From positions 62,001 to 126,000 of the forward strand of contig CAXIWQ010000274.1 of NCBI GenBank assembly GCA_964036275.1: a stretch of 64,000 nt of DNA, given 5' to 3'. The position numbers and the translations under genes were made by a program. Shown here in pieces: positions 10,030 to 20,030 of this stretch (positions are counted from its first letter, which is position 1; each line of letters begins with the position of its first letter). The stretch is from Litoditis marina (lineage: Eukaryota > Nematoda > Chromadorea > Rhabditida > Rhabditidae). Below the pieces are notes generated by a model. The model was not told the DNA's origin, ran no database searches, and saw nothing but the letters and a program-made list of their open reading frames with translations.

Positions 10030-13000
10030 GCCGTGCAGCTACAGGAAAAAGGTTATATCGGCTATCAAGTATGTTGCTCCCAGCTGAAAAAACCTAATAC
10101 GACTATCTATTCTGTGGCGCACAGCCACAAAATACGAATTAACGCGGTTATCGACTCTTTGCCTTGCAGCTACAGAGAACAGTGCATACGGCTATCAAGT
10201 CTGTTGCCTCCCAGCTACAAAACCTAATACGACTATATATTCTGTGGCGCACAGCCACAAAAGACGAATTAACGCGGTTATTGACTCTTTGCCTCGCAGA
10301 TACAGAGAATATTTCATACGGCTATCAAATCTGTTGCTCCCAGCTACAAAAACCTAATACGACAATCTATTCTGTGCGCACAGCCACAAAAAGACAAATT
10401 AACGCGGCTATTGACTCTTTGCCGTGCAGCTACAGGAAAAAGGTTATACGGCTACCAAGTATGTTGCTCCCAGCTACAAAAACCTAATACGACTATCTAT
10501 TCTGTGGCGCACAGCCACAAAATACGAATTGACGCGGGTTATCGACTCTTTGCCTTGCAGCTACAGAGAACAGTTCATACGGCTATCAAATCTGTTGCTC
10601 CCAGCTACAAAAACCTAATACGACAATCTATTCTGTGGCGCACAGCCACAAAATACAATTATCGCGGTTATCGACTTTGGTGCTTGCAGCTACAGAGAAA
10701 AGTTCATACGGCTATCAAGTCTGTTGCTCCCAGCTACAAAAAACCTAATACGACTATATATTCTGTGGCGCACAGCCACAAAAGACGAATTAACGCGGTT
10801 ATTGACTCTTTGCCTCGCAGTTACAGAGAACAGTTCATACGGCTATCAAATATGTTGCTCCCAGCTACAAAAACCTAATACGACAATCTATTCTGTGGCG
10901 CACAGCCACAAAGACGAATTAACGCGGTTATTGACATTTTGACTTGCAGCTACAAAAAAAATCATACGGCTATCAAGTCTGTTGCTTCCAAATACAAAAA
11001 CATAATACAACTTTATATTCTGTGGCGCACAGCCACAAAAGACAAATTAACGCGGTTATTGACTCTTTGCCGTGCAGCTACAGGAAAAAGGTTATACGGC
11101 TATCAAGTATGTTGCTCCCAGCTGAAAAAACCTAATACGACTATCTATTCTGTGGCGCACAGCCACAAAAGACAAATTAACGCGGTTATTACCTCTTTGC
11201 CTTGCAGCTACAGAAAAAAATTCATACGGCTATCAAGTCTGTTGCTCCCAGCTAGGAAAACCTAATACGACTCTATATTCTGTGGCGCACAGCCACAAAA
11301 GACAAATTAACGCGGTTATTGACTCTTTGCCGTGCAGCTACAGGAAAAAGGTTATACGGCTATCAAGTATGTTGCTCCCAGCTGAAAAAACCTAATACGA
11401 CTATCTATTCTGTGGCGCACAGCCACAAAATACGAATTAACGCGGTTATCGACTCTTTGCCTTGCAGCTACAGAGAACAATTCATACGGCTATCAAGTCT
11501 GTTGCTCCCAGCTACAAAAACCTAATACGACTATATATTCTGTGGCGCACAGCCACAAAAGACGAATTAACGCGGTTATTGACTCTTTGCCTCGCAGTTA
11601 CAGAGAATATTTCATACGGCTATCAAATCTGTTGCTCCCAGCTACAAAAACCTAATACGACAATCTATTCTGTGGCGCACAGCCACAAAAGACAAATTAA
11701 CGCGGTTATCGACTCTTTGCCTTGCAGCTACAGAGAACAGTTCATACGGCTATCAAATCTGTTGCTCCCAGCTACAAAAACCTAATACGACTATATATTC
11801 TGTGGCGCACAGCCACAAAAGACGAATTAACGCGGTTATTGACTCTTTGCCTCGCAGTTACAGAGAACAGTTCATACGGCTATCAAATATGTTGCTCCCA
11901 GCTACAAAAACCTAATACGACAATCTATTCTGTGGCGCACAGCCACAAAGACGAATTAACGCGGTTATTGACATTTTGACTTGCAGCTACAAAAAAAATC
12001 ATACGGCTATCAAGTCTGTTGCTTCCAAATACAAAAACATAATACAACTTTATATTCTGTGGCGCACAGCCACAAAATACGAATTATCGCGGTTATCGAC
12101 TTGTTGGCTTGCAGCTACAGAGAAAAGTTCATACGGCTATCAAATCTGTTGCTCCCAGCTACAAAAACCTGATACGACAATCTATTCTGTGGCGCACAGC
12201 CACAAAAGACAAATTAACGCGGTTATTACCTCTTTGCCTTGCAGCTACAGAAAAAAATTCATACGGCTATCAAGTCTGTTGCTCCCAGCTACGAAAACCT
12301 AATACGACTCTATATTCTGTGGCGCACAGCCACAAAAGACAAATTAACGCGGTTATTGACTCTTTGCCGTGCAGCTACAGGAAAAAGGTTATACGGCTAT
12401 CAAGTATGTTGCTCCCAGCTGAAAAAACCTAATACGACTATCTATTCTGTGGCGCACAGCCACAAAATACGAATTAACGCGGTTATCGACTCTTTGCCTT
12501 GCAGCTACAGAGAACAATTCATACGGCTATCAAGTCTGTTGCTCCCAGCTACAAAAACCTAATACGACTATATATTCTGTGGCGCACAGCCACAAAAGAC
12601 GAATTAACGCGGTTATTGACTCTTTGCCTCGCAGTTACAGAGAATATTTCATACGGCTATCAAATCTGTTGCTCCCAGCTACAAAAACCTAATACGACAA
12701 TCTATTCTGTGGCGCACAGCCACAAAAGACAAATTAACGCGGTTATTGACTCTTTGCCGTGCAGCTACAGGAAAAAGGTTATACGGCTACCAAGTATGTT
12801 GCTCCCAGCTACAAAAACCTAATACGACTATCTATTCTGTGGCGCACAGCCACAAAATACGAATTGACGCGGTTATCGACTCTTTGCCTTGCAGCTACAG
12901 AGAACAGTTCATACGACTATCAAATCTGTTGCTCCCAGCTACAAAAACCTAATACGACAATCTATTCTGTGGCGCACAGCCACAAAATACAAATTATCGC

Positions 13001-13310
13001 GGTTATCGACTTGTTGGCTTGCAGCTACAGAGAAAAGTTCATACGGCTATCAAGTCTGTTGCTCCCAGCTACAAAAACCTAATACGACTATATATTCTGT
13101 GGCGCACAGCCACAAAAGACAAATTAACGCGGTTATTGACTCTTTGCCTCGCAGTTACAGAGAACAGTTCATACGGCTATCAAATATGTTGCTCCCAGCT
13201 ACAAAAACCTAATACGACAATCTATTCTGTGGCGCACAGCCACAAAGACGAATTAACGCGGTTATTGACATTTTGACTTGCAGCTACAAAAAAAAAATCA
13301 TACGGCTATC
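10030..13310 (+). repeat. Multimer duplications, offsets 1,037 and 2,335 bp
   Basis: The segment from about 10,030 to 10,970 recurs at about 12,366-13,305, an offset of 2,335 bp, in the same subtype order. That order includes CAGCTGAAAAAACC, AGAATATTTC, GGTTATACGGCTACCAAG and the GACATTTTGACTTGCAGC monomer. The short-A GACATTTTGACTTG monomer near 10,933 also recurs near 11,970, an offset of 1,037. The first copy carries many one-base indels absent from the second, so the later copy is closer to the array consensus. Confidence 0.7.
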
Positions 13311-14007
13311 AAGTCTGTTGCTTCCAAATACAAAAACATAATACAACTTTATATTCTGTGGCGCACAGCCACAAAATACAAATTAACGCGGTTATTGATT
13401 CTTTGCCTTGCAGTTACAGAGAACATTTCATACGGCTATCAAATCTGTTGCTCCCAGCTACAAAAACCTAATACGACTTTATATTCTGTGGCGCACAGCC
13501 ACAAAAGACAAATTAACGCGGTTATTACCTCTTTGCCTTGCAGCTACAGAAAAAAAGTTTATACGGCTATCAAGTCTGTTGCTCCCAGCTACAAAAACCT
13601 AATACGACTTTATATTCTGTGGCGCACAGCCACAAAAGACAAATTAACGCGGTTATTGACTCTTTGCCGTGCAGCTACAGAAAAAAGTTTATATGGCTAT
13701 CAAGTATGTTGCTCCCAGCTAGAAAAACCCAATACAACTATCTATTCTGTGGCACACAGCCACAAAATACGATATAACGCGGTTATCGACTCTTTGCCTT
13801 GCAGCTACAGAAAAAAGTTTATACGGCTATCAAGTCTGTTGCTCATGGCTACAAAAACCTAATACGACTTTATATCCTATGGCGCACAGCCACAAAAGAC
13901 AAATTAACGCGGTTATTACCTCTTTGCCTTGCAGCTACAGAAAAAAGTTCATACGGCTATCAAGTCTGTTGCTCCCAGCTACAAAAACCTGATACGACAA
14001 TCTATTC

Positions 14008-14024
14008 TGTGGCGCACAGCCACA
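14008..14024. other. Conserved dyad TGTGGC-N5-GCCACA in each monomer
   Basis: The example shown has a perfect 6-bp inverted repeat, TGTGGC and GCCACA, around the 5-base centre GCACA. An overlapping shorter symmetry, TGTG-GCG-CACA, lies in the left part. The dyad is present in nearly every monomer on both sides of the island and in the inverted segment. The common subtype reading TGGCACACAGCC, for example near 13,750 and 49,550, changes only the centre and keeps both arms. Arm-breaking versions exist but are few, for example CACATCCACC near 1,550 and CACACCCAC near 40,498. Such a site could bind a dimeric protein or form a small hairpin; neither is shown by sequence alone. Confidence 0.6.
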
Positions 14025-14137
14025 AAAGACAAATCAACGCGGTTGTTACCTCTTTGCCTTGCAGCTACAGAAAAAAGTTCATACGGCTATCAAGTCTGTT
14101 GCTCCCAGCTACAAAAACCTAATACGACTTTATGTTC
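14008..14137 (+). repeat. Representative 130-bp satellite monomer
   Basis: One typical monomer, phased arbitrarily from its dyad; the next dyad starts exactly 130 bases later at 14,138. The length is 1 modulo 3, so a reading frame shifts by one position in each successive copy. In the + strand only one of the three frames of a typical monomer is stopped, at the CCTAATACG or CCTGATACG segment. A frame therefore stays open for about 2.5 monomers (324 bp) and then closes, which creates hundreds of similar 107-codon open frames without any gene. CpG dinucleotides occur in GGCGCAC, AACGCGG, TACGGC and ATACGAC. Confidence 0.95.
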
Positions 14138-14698
14138 TGTGGCGCACAGCCACAAAAGACAAATTAACGCGGTTATTGACTCTTTGCCGTGCAGCTACAG
14201 GAAAAAGGTTATACGGCTATCAAATATGTTGCTCCCAGCTACAAAAACCTAATACGACTATCTATTCTGTGGCGCACAGCCACAAAATACGAATTAACGC
14301 GGTTATCGACTCTTTGCCTTGCAGCTACAGAGAACAGTTCATACGGCTATCAAATCTGTTGCTCCCAGCTACAAAAACCTAATACGACAATCTATTCTGT
14401 GGCGCACAGCCACAAAATACGAATTATCGCGGTTATCGACTTGTTGGCTTGCAGCTACAGAGAAAAGTTCATACGGCTATCAAGTCTGTTGCTCCCAGCT
14501 ACAAAAACCTGATACGACAATCTATTCTGTGGCGCACAGCCACAAAAGACAAATTAACGCGGTTATTACCTCTTTGCCTTTACAGAAAAAAATTCATACG
14601 GCTATCAAGTCTGTTGCTCCCAGCTACGAAAACCTAATACGACTTTATATTCTGTGGCGCACAGCCACAAAAGACAAATTAACGCGGTTATTGACTCT

Positions 14699-17269
14699 TT
14701 GCCGTGCAGCTACAGGAAAAAGGTTATACGGCTATCAAGTATGTTGCTCCCAGCTAAAAAAACCTAATACGACTATCTATTCTGTGGCGCACAGCCACAA
14801 AATACGAATTAACGCGGTTATCGACTCTTTGCCTTGCAGCTACAGAGAACAGTTCATACGGCTATCAAGTCTGTTGCTCCCAGCTACAAAAACCTAATAC
14901 GACTATATATTCTGTGGCGCACAGCCACAAAAAACGAATTAACGCGGTTATTGACTCTTTGCCTTGCAGTTACAGAGAATATTTCATACGGCTATCAAAT
15001 CTGTTGCTCCCAGCTACAAAAACCTAATACGACAATCTATTCTGTGGCGCACAGCCACAAAAGACGAATTAACGCGGTTATTGACTCTTTGCCTTGCAGC
15101 TACAGAAAAAAAATCATACGGCTATCAAGTCTGTTGCTCCCAGCTACGAAAACCTAATACGACTTTATATTCTGTGGCGCACAGCCACAAAACACGAAAT
15201 ATTGCGGTTATCGACTCTTTGCCTTGCAGCTACAGAAAAAAAATCATACGGCTATCAAGTCTGTTGCTCCCAGCTACAAAAACCTGATACGACAATCTAT
15301 TCTGTGGCGCACAGCCACAAAAGACAAATTAACGCGGTTATTACCTCTTTGCCTTGCAGCTACAGAAAAAAGTTCATACGGCTATCAAGTCTGTTGCTCC
15401 CAGCTACGAAAACCTAATACGACTTTATATTCTGTGGCGCACAGCCACAAAATACGAATTAACGCGGTTATCGACTCTTTGCCTTGCAGCTACAGAGAAC
15501 AGTTCATACGGCTATCAAGTCTGTTGCTCCCAGCTACAAAAACCTAATACGACTATATATTCTGTGGCGCACAGCCACAAAATACGAATTAACGCGGTTA
15601 TCGACTCTTTGCCTTGCAGCTACAGAGAACAGTTCATACGGCTATCAAGTCTGTTGCTCCCAGCTACGAAAACCTAATACGACTTTATATTCTGTGGCGC
15701 ACAGCCACAAAACACGAAATATCGCGGTTATCGACTTGTTGGCTTGCAGCTACAGAGAAAAGTTCATACGGCTATCAAGTCTGTTGCTCCCAGCTACAAA
15801 AACCTGATACGACAATCTATTCTGTGGCGCACAGCCACAAAAGACAAATTAACGCGGTTATTACCTCTTTGCCTTGCAGCTACAGAAAAAAGTTCATACG
15901 GCTATCAAGTATGTTGCTCCCAGCTACGAAAACCTAATACGACTTTATATTCTGTGGCGCACAGCCACAAAAGACAAATTAACGCGGTTATTGACTCTTT
16001 GCCGTGCAGCTACAGGAAAAAGGTTATACGGCTATCAAGTATGTTGCTCCCAGCTACAAAAACCTAATACGACTATCTATTCTGTGGCGCACAGCCACAA
16101 AATACGAATTGACGCGGTTATCGACTCTTTGCCTTGCAGCTACAGAGAATATTTCATACGGCTATCAAATCTGTTGCTCCCAGCTACAAAAACCTAATAC
16201 GACAATCTATTCTGTGGCGCACAGCCACAAAAAAACAATTATCGCGGTTATCGACTTGTTGGCTTGCAGCTACAGAGAAAAGTTCATACGGCTATCAAGT
16301 CTGTTTCTCCCAGCTACAAAAACCTAATACGACTATATATTCTGTGGCGCACAGCCACAAAAGACGAATTAACGCGGTTATTGACTCTTTACCTCGCAGT
16401 TACAGAGAACATTTCATACGGCTATCAAATCTGTTCCTCCCAGCTACAAAAACCTAATACGACAATCTATTCTGTGGCGCACAGCCACAAAGACGAATTA
16501 ACGCGGTTATTGACATTTTGACTTGCAGCTACAAAAAAAAATCATACGGCTATCAAGTCTGTTGCTCCCAGCTACAAAAACCTAATACGACTATATATTC
16601 TGTGGCGCACAGCCACAAAAGACGAATTAACGCGGTTATTGACTCTTTGCCTCGCAGTTACAGAGAATATTTTATCAAATCTGTTGCTCCCAGCAACAAA
16701 AACCTGATACGACAATCTATTATGTGGCGCACAGCCACAAAAGACAAATTAACGCGGTTATTACCTCTTTGCCTTGCAGCTACAGAAAAAAGTTCATACG
16801 GCTATCAAGTCTGTTGCTCCCAGCTACGAAAACCTAATACGACTTTATATTCTGTGGCGCACAGCCACAAAAGACAAATTAACGCGGTTATTGACTCTTT
16901 GCCGTGCAGCTACAGGAAAAAGGTTATACGGCTATCAAGTATGTTGCTCCCAGCTACAAAAACCTAATACGACTATCTATTCTGTGGCGCACAGCCACAA
17001 AATACGAATTGACGCGGTTATCGACTCTTTGCCTTGCAGCTACAGAGAACAGTTCATACGGCTATCAAGTCTGTTGCTCCCAGCTACGAAAACCTAATAC
17101 GACTTTATATTCTGTGGCGCACAGCCACAAAAGACAAATTAACGCGGTTATTGACTCTTTGCCGTGCAGCTACAGGAAAAAGGTTATACGGCTATCAAGT
17201 ATGTTGCTCCCAGCTACAAAAACCTAATACGACTATCTATTCTGTGGCGCACAGCCACAAAATACGAAT
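14699..17269 (+). repeat. Palindrome, left arm
   Basis: Monomer subtypes in this segment are repeated in reverse complement at 17,702-20,012, in mirrored order. Paired positions sum to about 34,971-34,972 in the inner part and 34,711-34,712 in the outer part. The change of 260 means that two monomers of this arm, at about 15,614-15,873, have no counterpart in the right arm. Landmarks such as the 8-bp-deleted monomer near 16,671 are mirrored near 18,297. Confidence 0.85.
16661..16680 (+). other. Monomer with an 8-bp deletion, landmark subtype
   Basis: GAGAATATTTTATCAAATC lacks CATACGGC relative to GAGAATATTTCATACGGC-TATCAAATC. It is regularly followed by CCCAGCAACAAAAACC. I find this subtype at about 16,671, 25,185, 26,480, 28,027, 29,058, 30,607, 31,898, 33,707, 34,867, 38,627 and 39,008, and in reverse complement near 18,297. 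It is absent before 16 kb and after 39.1 kb, so it dates the central amplification. Confidence 0.9.
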
Positions 17270-17701
17270 TGACGCGGTTATCGACTCTTTGCCTTGCAGC
17301 TACAGAGAACAGTTCATACGGCTATCAAATCTGTTGCTCCCAGCTACAAAAACCTAATACGACAATCTATTCTGTGGCGCACAGCCACAAAAGACGAATT
17401 AACGCGGTTATTGACTCTTTGCCTCGCAGTTACAGAGAACATTTCATACGGCTATCAAATCTGTTGCTCCCAGCTACAAAAACCTAATACGACAATCTAT
17501 TCTGTGGCGCACAGCCACAAAGACGAATTAACGCGGTTATTGACATTTTGACTTGCAGCTACAAAAAAAAAATCATACGGCTATCAAGTCTGTTGCTCCC
17601 AGCTACAAAAACCTAATACGACTATCTATTCTGTGGCGCACAGCCACAAAATACGAATTGACGCGGTTATCGACTCTTTGCCTTGCAGCTACAAAAAACA
17701 G
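17270..17701 (+). other. Spacer at the palindrome centre
   Basis: 432 bp of forward-oriented satellite between the arms. The last part, about 17,553-17,701, resembles monomers at 26,967-27,116. It ends inside a CAGCTACAAAAAACAG segment that would normally continue TTCATACGG. Here it is followed by ATTCGTATTTTGTGG, the start of the inverted arm, so the breakpoint lies at 17,701/17,702. Confidence 0.8.
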
Positions 17702-20012
17702 ATTCGTATTTTGTGGCTGTGCGCCACAGAATAGATAGTCGTATTAGGTTTTTGTAGCTGGGAGCAACATACTTGATAGCCGTATAACCTTTTTCCTGTA
17801 GCTGCACGGCAAAGAGTCAATAACCGCGTTAATTTGTCTTTTGTGGCTGTGCGCCACAGAATATAAAGTCGTATTAGGTTTTCGTAGCTGGGAGCAACAG
17901 ACTTGATAGCCGTATGAACTGTTCTCTGTAGCTGCAAGGCAAAGAGTCGATAACCGCGTCAATTCGTATTTTGTGGCTGTGCGCCACAGAATAGATAGTC
18001 GTATTAGGTTTTTGTAGCTGGGAGCAACATACTTGATAGCCGTATAACCTTTTTCCTGTAGCTGCACGGCAAAGAGTCAATAACCGCGTTAATTTGTCTT
18101 TTGTGGCTGTGCGCCACAGAATATAAAGTCGTATTAGGTTTTCGTAGCTGGGAGCAACAGACTTGATAGCCGTATGAACTTTTTTCTGTAGCTGCAAGGC
18201 AAAGAGGTAATAACCGCGTTAATTTGTCTTTTGTGGCTGTGCGCCACAGAATAGATTGTCGTATCAGGTTTTTGTTGCTGGGAGCAACAGATTTGATAAA
18301 ATATTCTCTGTAACTGCGAGGCAAAGAGTCAATAACCGCGTTAATTCGTCTTTTGTGGCTGTGCGCCACAGAATATATAGTCGTATTAGGTTTTTGTAGC
18401 TGGGAGCAACAGACTTGATAGCCGTATGATTTTTTTTTTGTAGCTGCAAGTCAAAATGTCAATAACCGCGTTAATTCGTCTTTGTGGCTGTGCGCCACAG
18501 AATAGATTGTCGTATTAGGTTTTTGTAGCTGGGAGCAACAGATTTGATAGCCGTATGAAATGTTCTCTGTAACTGCGAGGTAAAGAGTCAATAACCGCGT
18601 TAATTCGTCTTTTGTGGCTGTGCGCCACAGAATATATAGTCGTATTAGGTTTTTGTAGCTGGGAGAAACAGACTTGATAGCCGTATGAACTTTTCTCTGT
18701 AGCTGCAAGCCAACAAGTCGATAACCGCGATAATTTGTTTTTTGTGGCTGTGCGCCACAGAATAGATTGTCGTATTAGGTTTTTGTAGCTGGGAGCAACA
18801 GATTTGATAGCCGTATGAAATATTCTCTGTAGCTGCAAGGCAAAGAGTCGATAACCGCGTCAATTCGTATTTTGTGGCTGTGCGCCACAGAATAGATAGT
18901 CGTATTAGGTTTTTGTAGCTGGGAGCAACATACTTGATAGCCGTATAACCTTTTTCCTGTAGCTGCACGGCAAAGAGTCAATAACCGCGTTAATTTGTCT
19001 TTTGTGGCTGTGCGCCACAGAATATAAAGTCGTATTAGGTTTTCGTAGCTGGGAGCAACAGACTTGATAGCCGTCTGAACTGTTCTCTGTAGCTGCAAGG
19101 CAAAGAGTCGATAACCGCGTTAATTCGTATTTTGTGGCTGTGCGCCACAGAATATATAGTCGTATTAGGTTTTTGTAGCTGGGAGCAACAGACTTGATAG
19201 CCGTATGAACTGTTCTCTGTAGCTGCAAGGCAAAGAGTCGATAACCGCGTTAATTCGTATTTTGTGGCTGTGCGCCACAGAATATAAAGTCGTATTAGGT
19301 TTTCGTAGCTGGGAGCAACAGACTTGATAGCCGTATGAACTTTTTTCTGTAGCTGCAAGGCAAAGAGGTAATAACCGCGTTAATTTGTCTTTTGTGGCTG
19401 TGCGCCACAGAATAGATTGTCGTATCAGGTTTTTGTAGCTGGGAGCAACAGACTTGATAGCCGTATGATTTTTTTTCTGTAGCTGCAAGGCAAAGAGTCG
19501 ATAACCGCAATATTTCGTGTTTTGTGGCTGTGCGCCACAGAATATAAAGTCGTATTAGGTTTTCGTAGCTGGGAGCAACAGACTTGATAGCCGTATGATT
19601 TTTTTCTGTAGCTGCAAGGCAAAGAGTCAATAACCGCGTTAATTCGTCTTTTGTGGCTGTGCGCCACAGAATAGATTGTCGTATTAGGTTTTTGTAGCTG
19701 GGAGCAACAGATTTGATAGCCGTATGAAATATTCTCTGTAACTGCAAGGCAAAGAGTCAATAACCGCGTTAATTCGTTTTTTGTGGCTGTGCGCCACAGA
19801 ATATATAGTCGTATTAGGTTTTTGTAGCTGGGAGCAACAGACTTGATAGCCGTATGAACTGTTCTCTGTAGCTGCAAGGCAAAGAGTCGATAACCGCGTT
19901 AATTCGTATTTTGTGGCTGTGCGCCACAGAATAGATAGTCGTATTAGGTTTTTTTAGCTGGGAGCAACATACTTGATAGCCGTATAACCTTTTTCCTGTA
20001 GCTGCACGGCAA
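17702..20012 (-). repeat. Inverted satellite segment, palindrome right arm
   Basis: This is the only stretch of the window where the satellite lies on the minus strand; the dyad reads TGTGGCTGTGCGCCACA. It contains about 18 monomers and is nearly identical to the reverse complement of 14,699-17,269, lacking two monomers. It has a few private changes, for example CCGTCTGAAC near 19,073 for CCGTATGAAC. The + strand array resumes at 20,031. Because forward copies of the same segment lie on both sides (about 14.7-17.3 kb and 22.4-25.8 kb), it is an inverted third copy. Confidence 0.9.
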
Positions 20013-20030
20013 GGTTTTCGTAGCTGGGAG
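20013..20030 (-). other. Rearranged outer junction of the inverted segment
   Basis: After GCTGCACGGCAA the sequence reads GGTTTTCGTAGCTGGGAG, the reverse complement of CTCCCAGCTACGAAAACC, and then switches to forward CCTAATACGACTCTATATTC. Relative to a normal inverted monomer about 60-70 bp are missing between the two pieces. The forward part restarts with the sequence found at 12,298. The junction has the look of a fold-back or template-switch repair product. Confidence 0.75.

Larger units (their letters stand above)
3541..10940. other. Indel-rich zone of the satellite around the island
   Basis: One-base insertions and deletions against the monomer are frequent here. Examples are CAAATAACGCGG (about 3901), CTCTCTTGCC (about 3790), CAGCACAAAAG (about 4799), CGCGGTATTGAC (about 5205), GGCTATAAGTC (about 5379), AACGGCGG (about 8703), TATAACGGC (about 9661), TGTGCGCAC (about 9983 and 10,375) and GACGCGGGTT (about 10,532). 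After about 10,940 such changes become rare. The cause could be relaxed homogenisation next to the island, or locally poor consensus in a low-coverage part of an assembly; the sequence alone cannot separate these. Confidence 0.7.
12298..17390 (+). repeat. Segmental duplication, copy 1 (partner 20,031-25,906)
   Basis: About 39 monomers reappear in the same subtype order from 20,031. The offset is 7,733 bp at the start, 7,739 by 14.9 kb and about 8,517 from 15.35 kb, because the partner has an extra six-monomer block. Shared private variants include GCTACCAAG, ATTGATTC, the CTCATGGCTAC monomer and CAACGCGGTTGTTACC. The match stops near 17,390, where this copy continues AAGACGAATT and the partner ATACGAATTGAC. 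Confidence 0.8.

Noticed and set aside
14008..14137. Hammerhead ribozyme in the satellite
   Set aside because: CTGATACGA in some monomers resembles the CTGANGA core but has the wrong base at the required G, most copies read CTAATACGA, and no matching GAAA plus stem arrangement is visible.
14008..14137. CENP-B box
   Set aside because: TTCG occurs on the minus strand (TTCGTATTTTG) but the required A and CGGG positions are not met in any monomer type I inspected.
17702..20012. Telomeric TTAGG or TTAGGC repeats
   Set aside because: ATTAGG appears once per monomer on the minus strand (GTATTAGGTTTTTG) and is never tandem.
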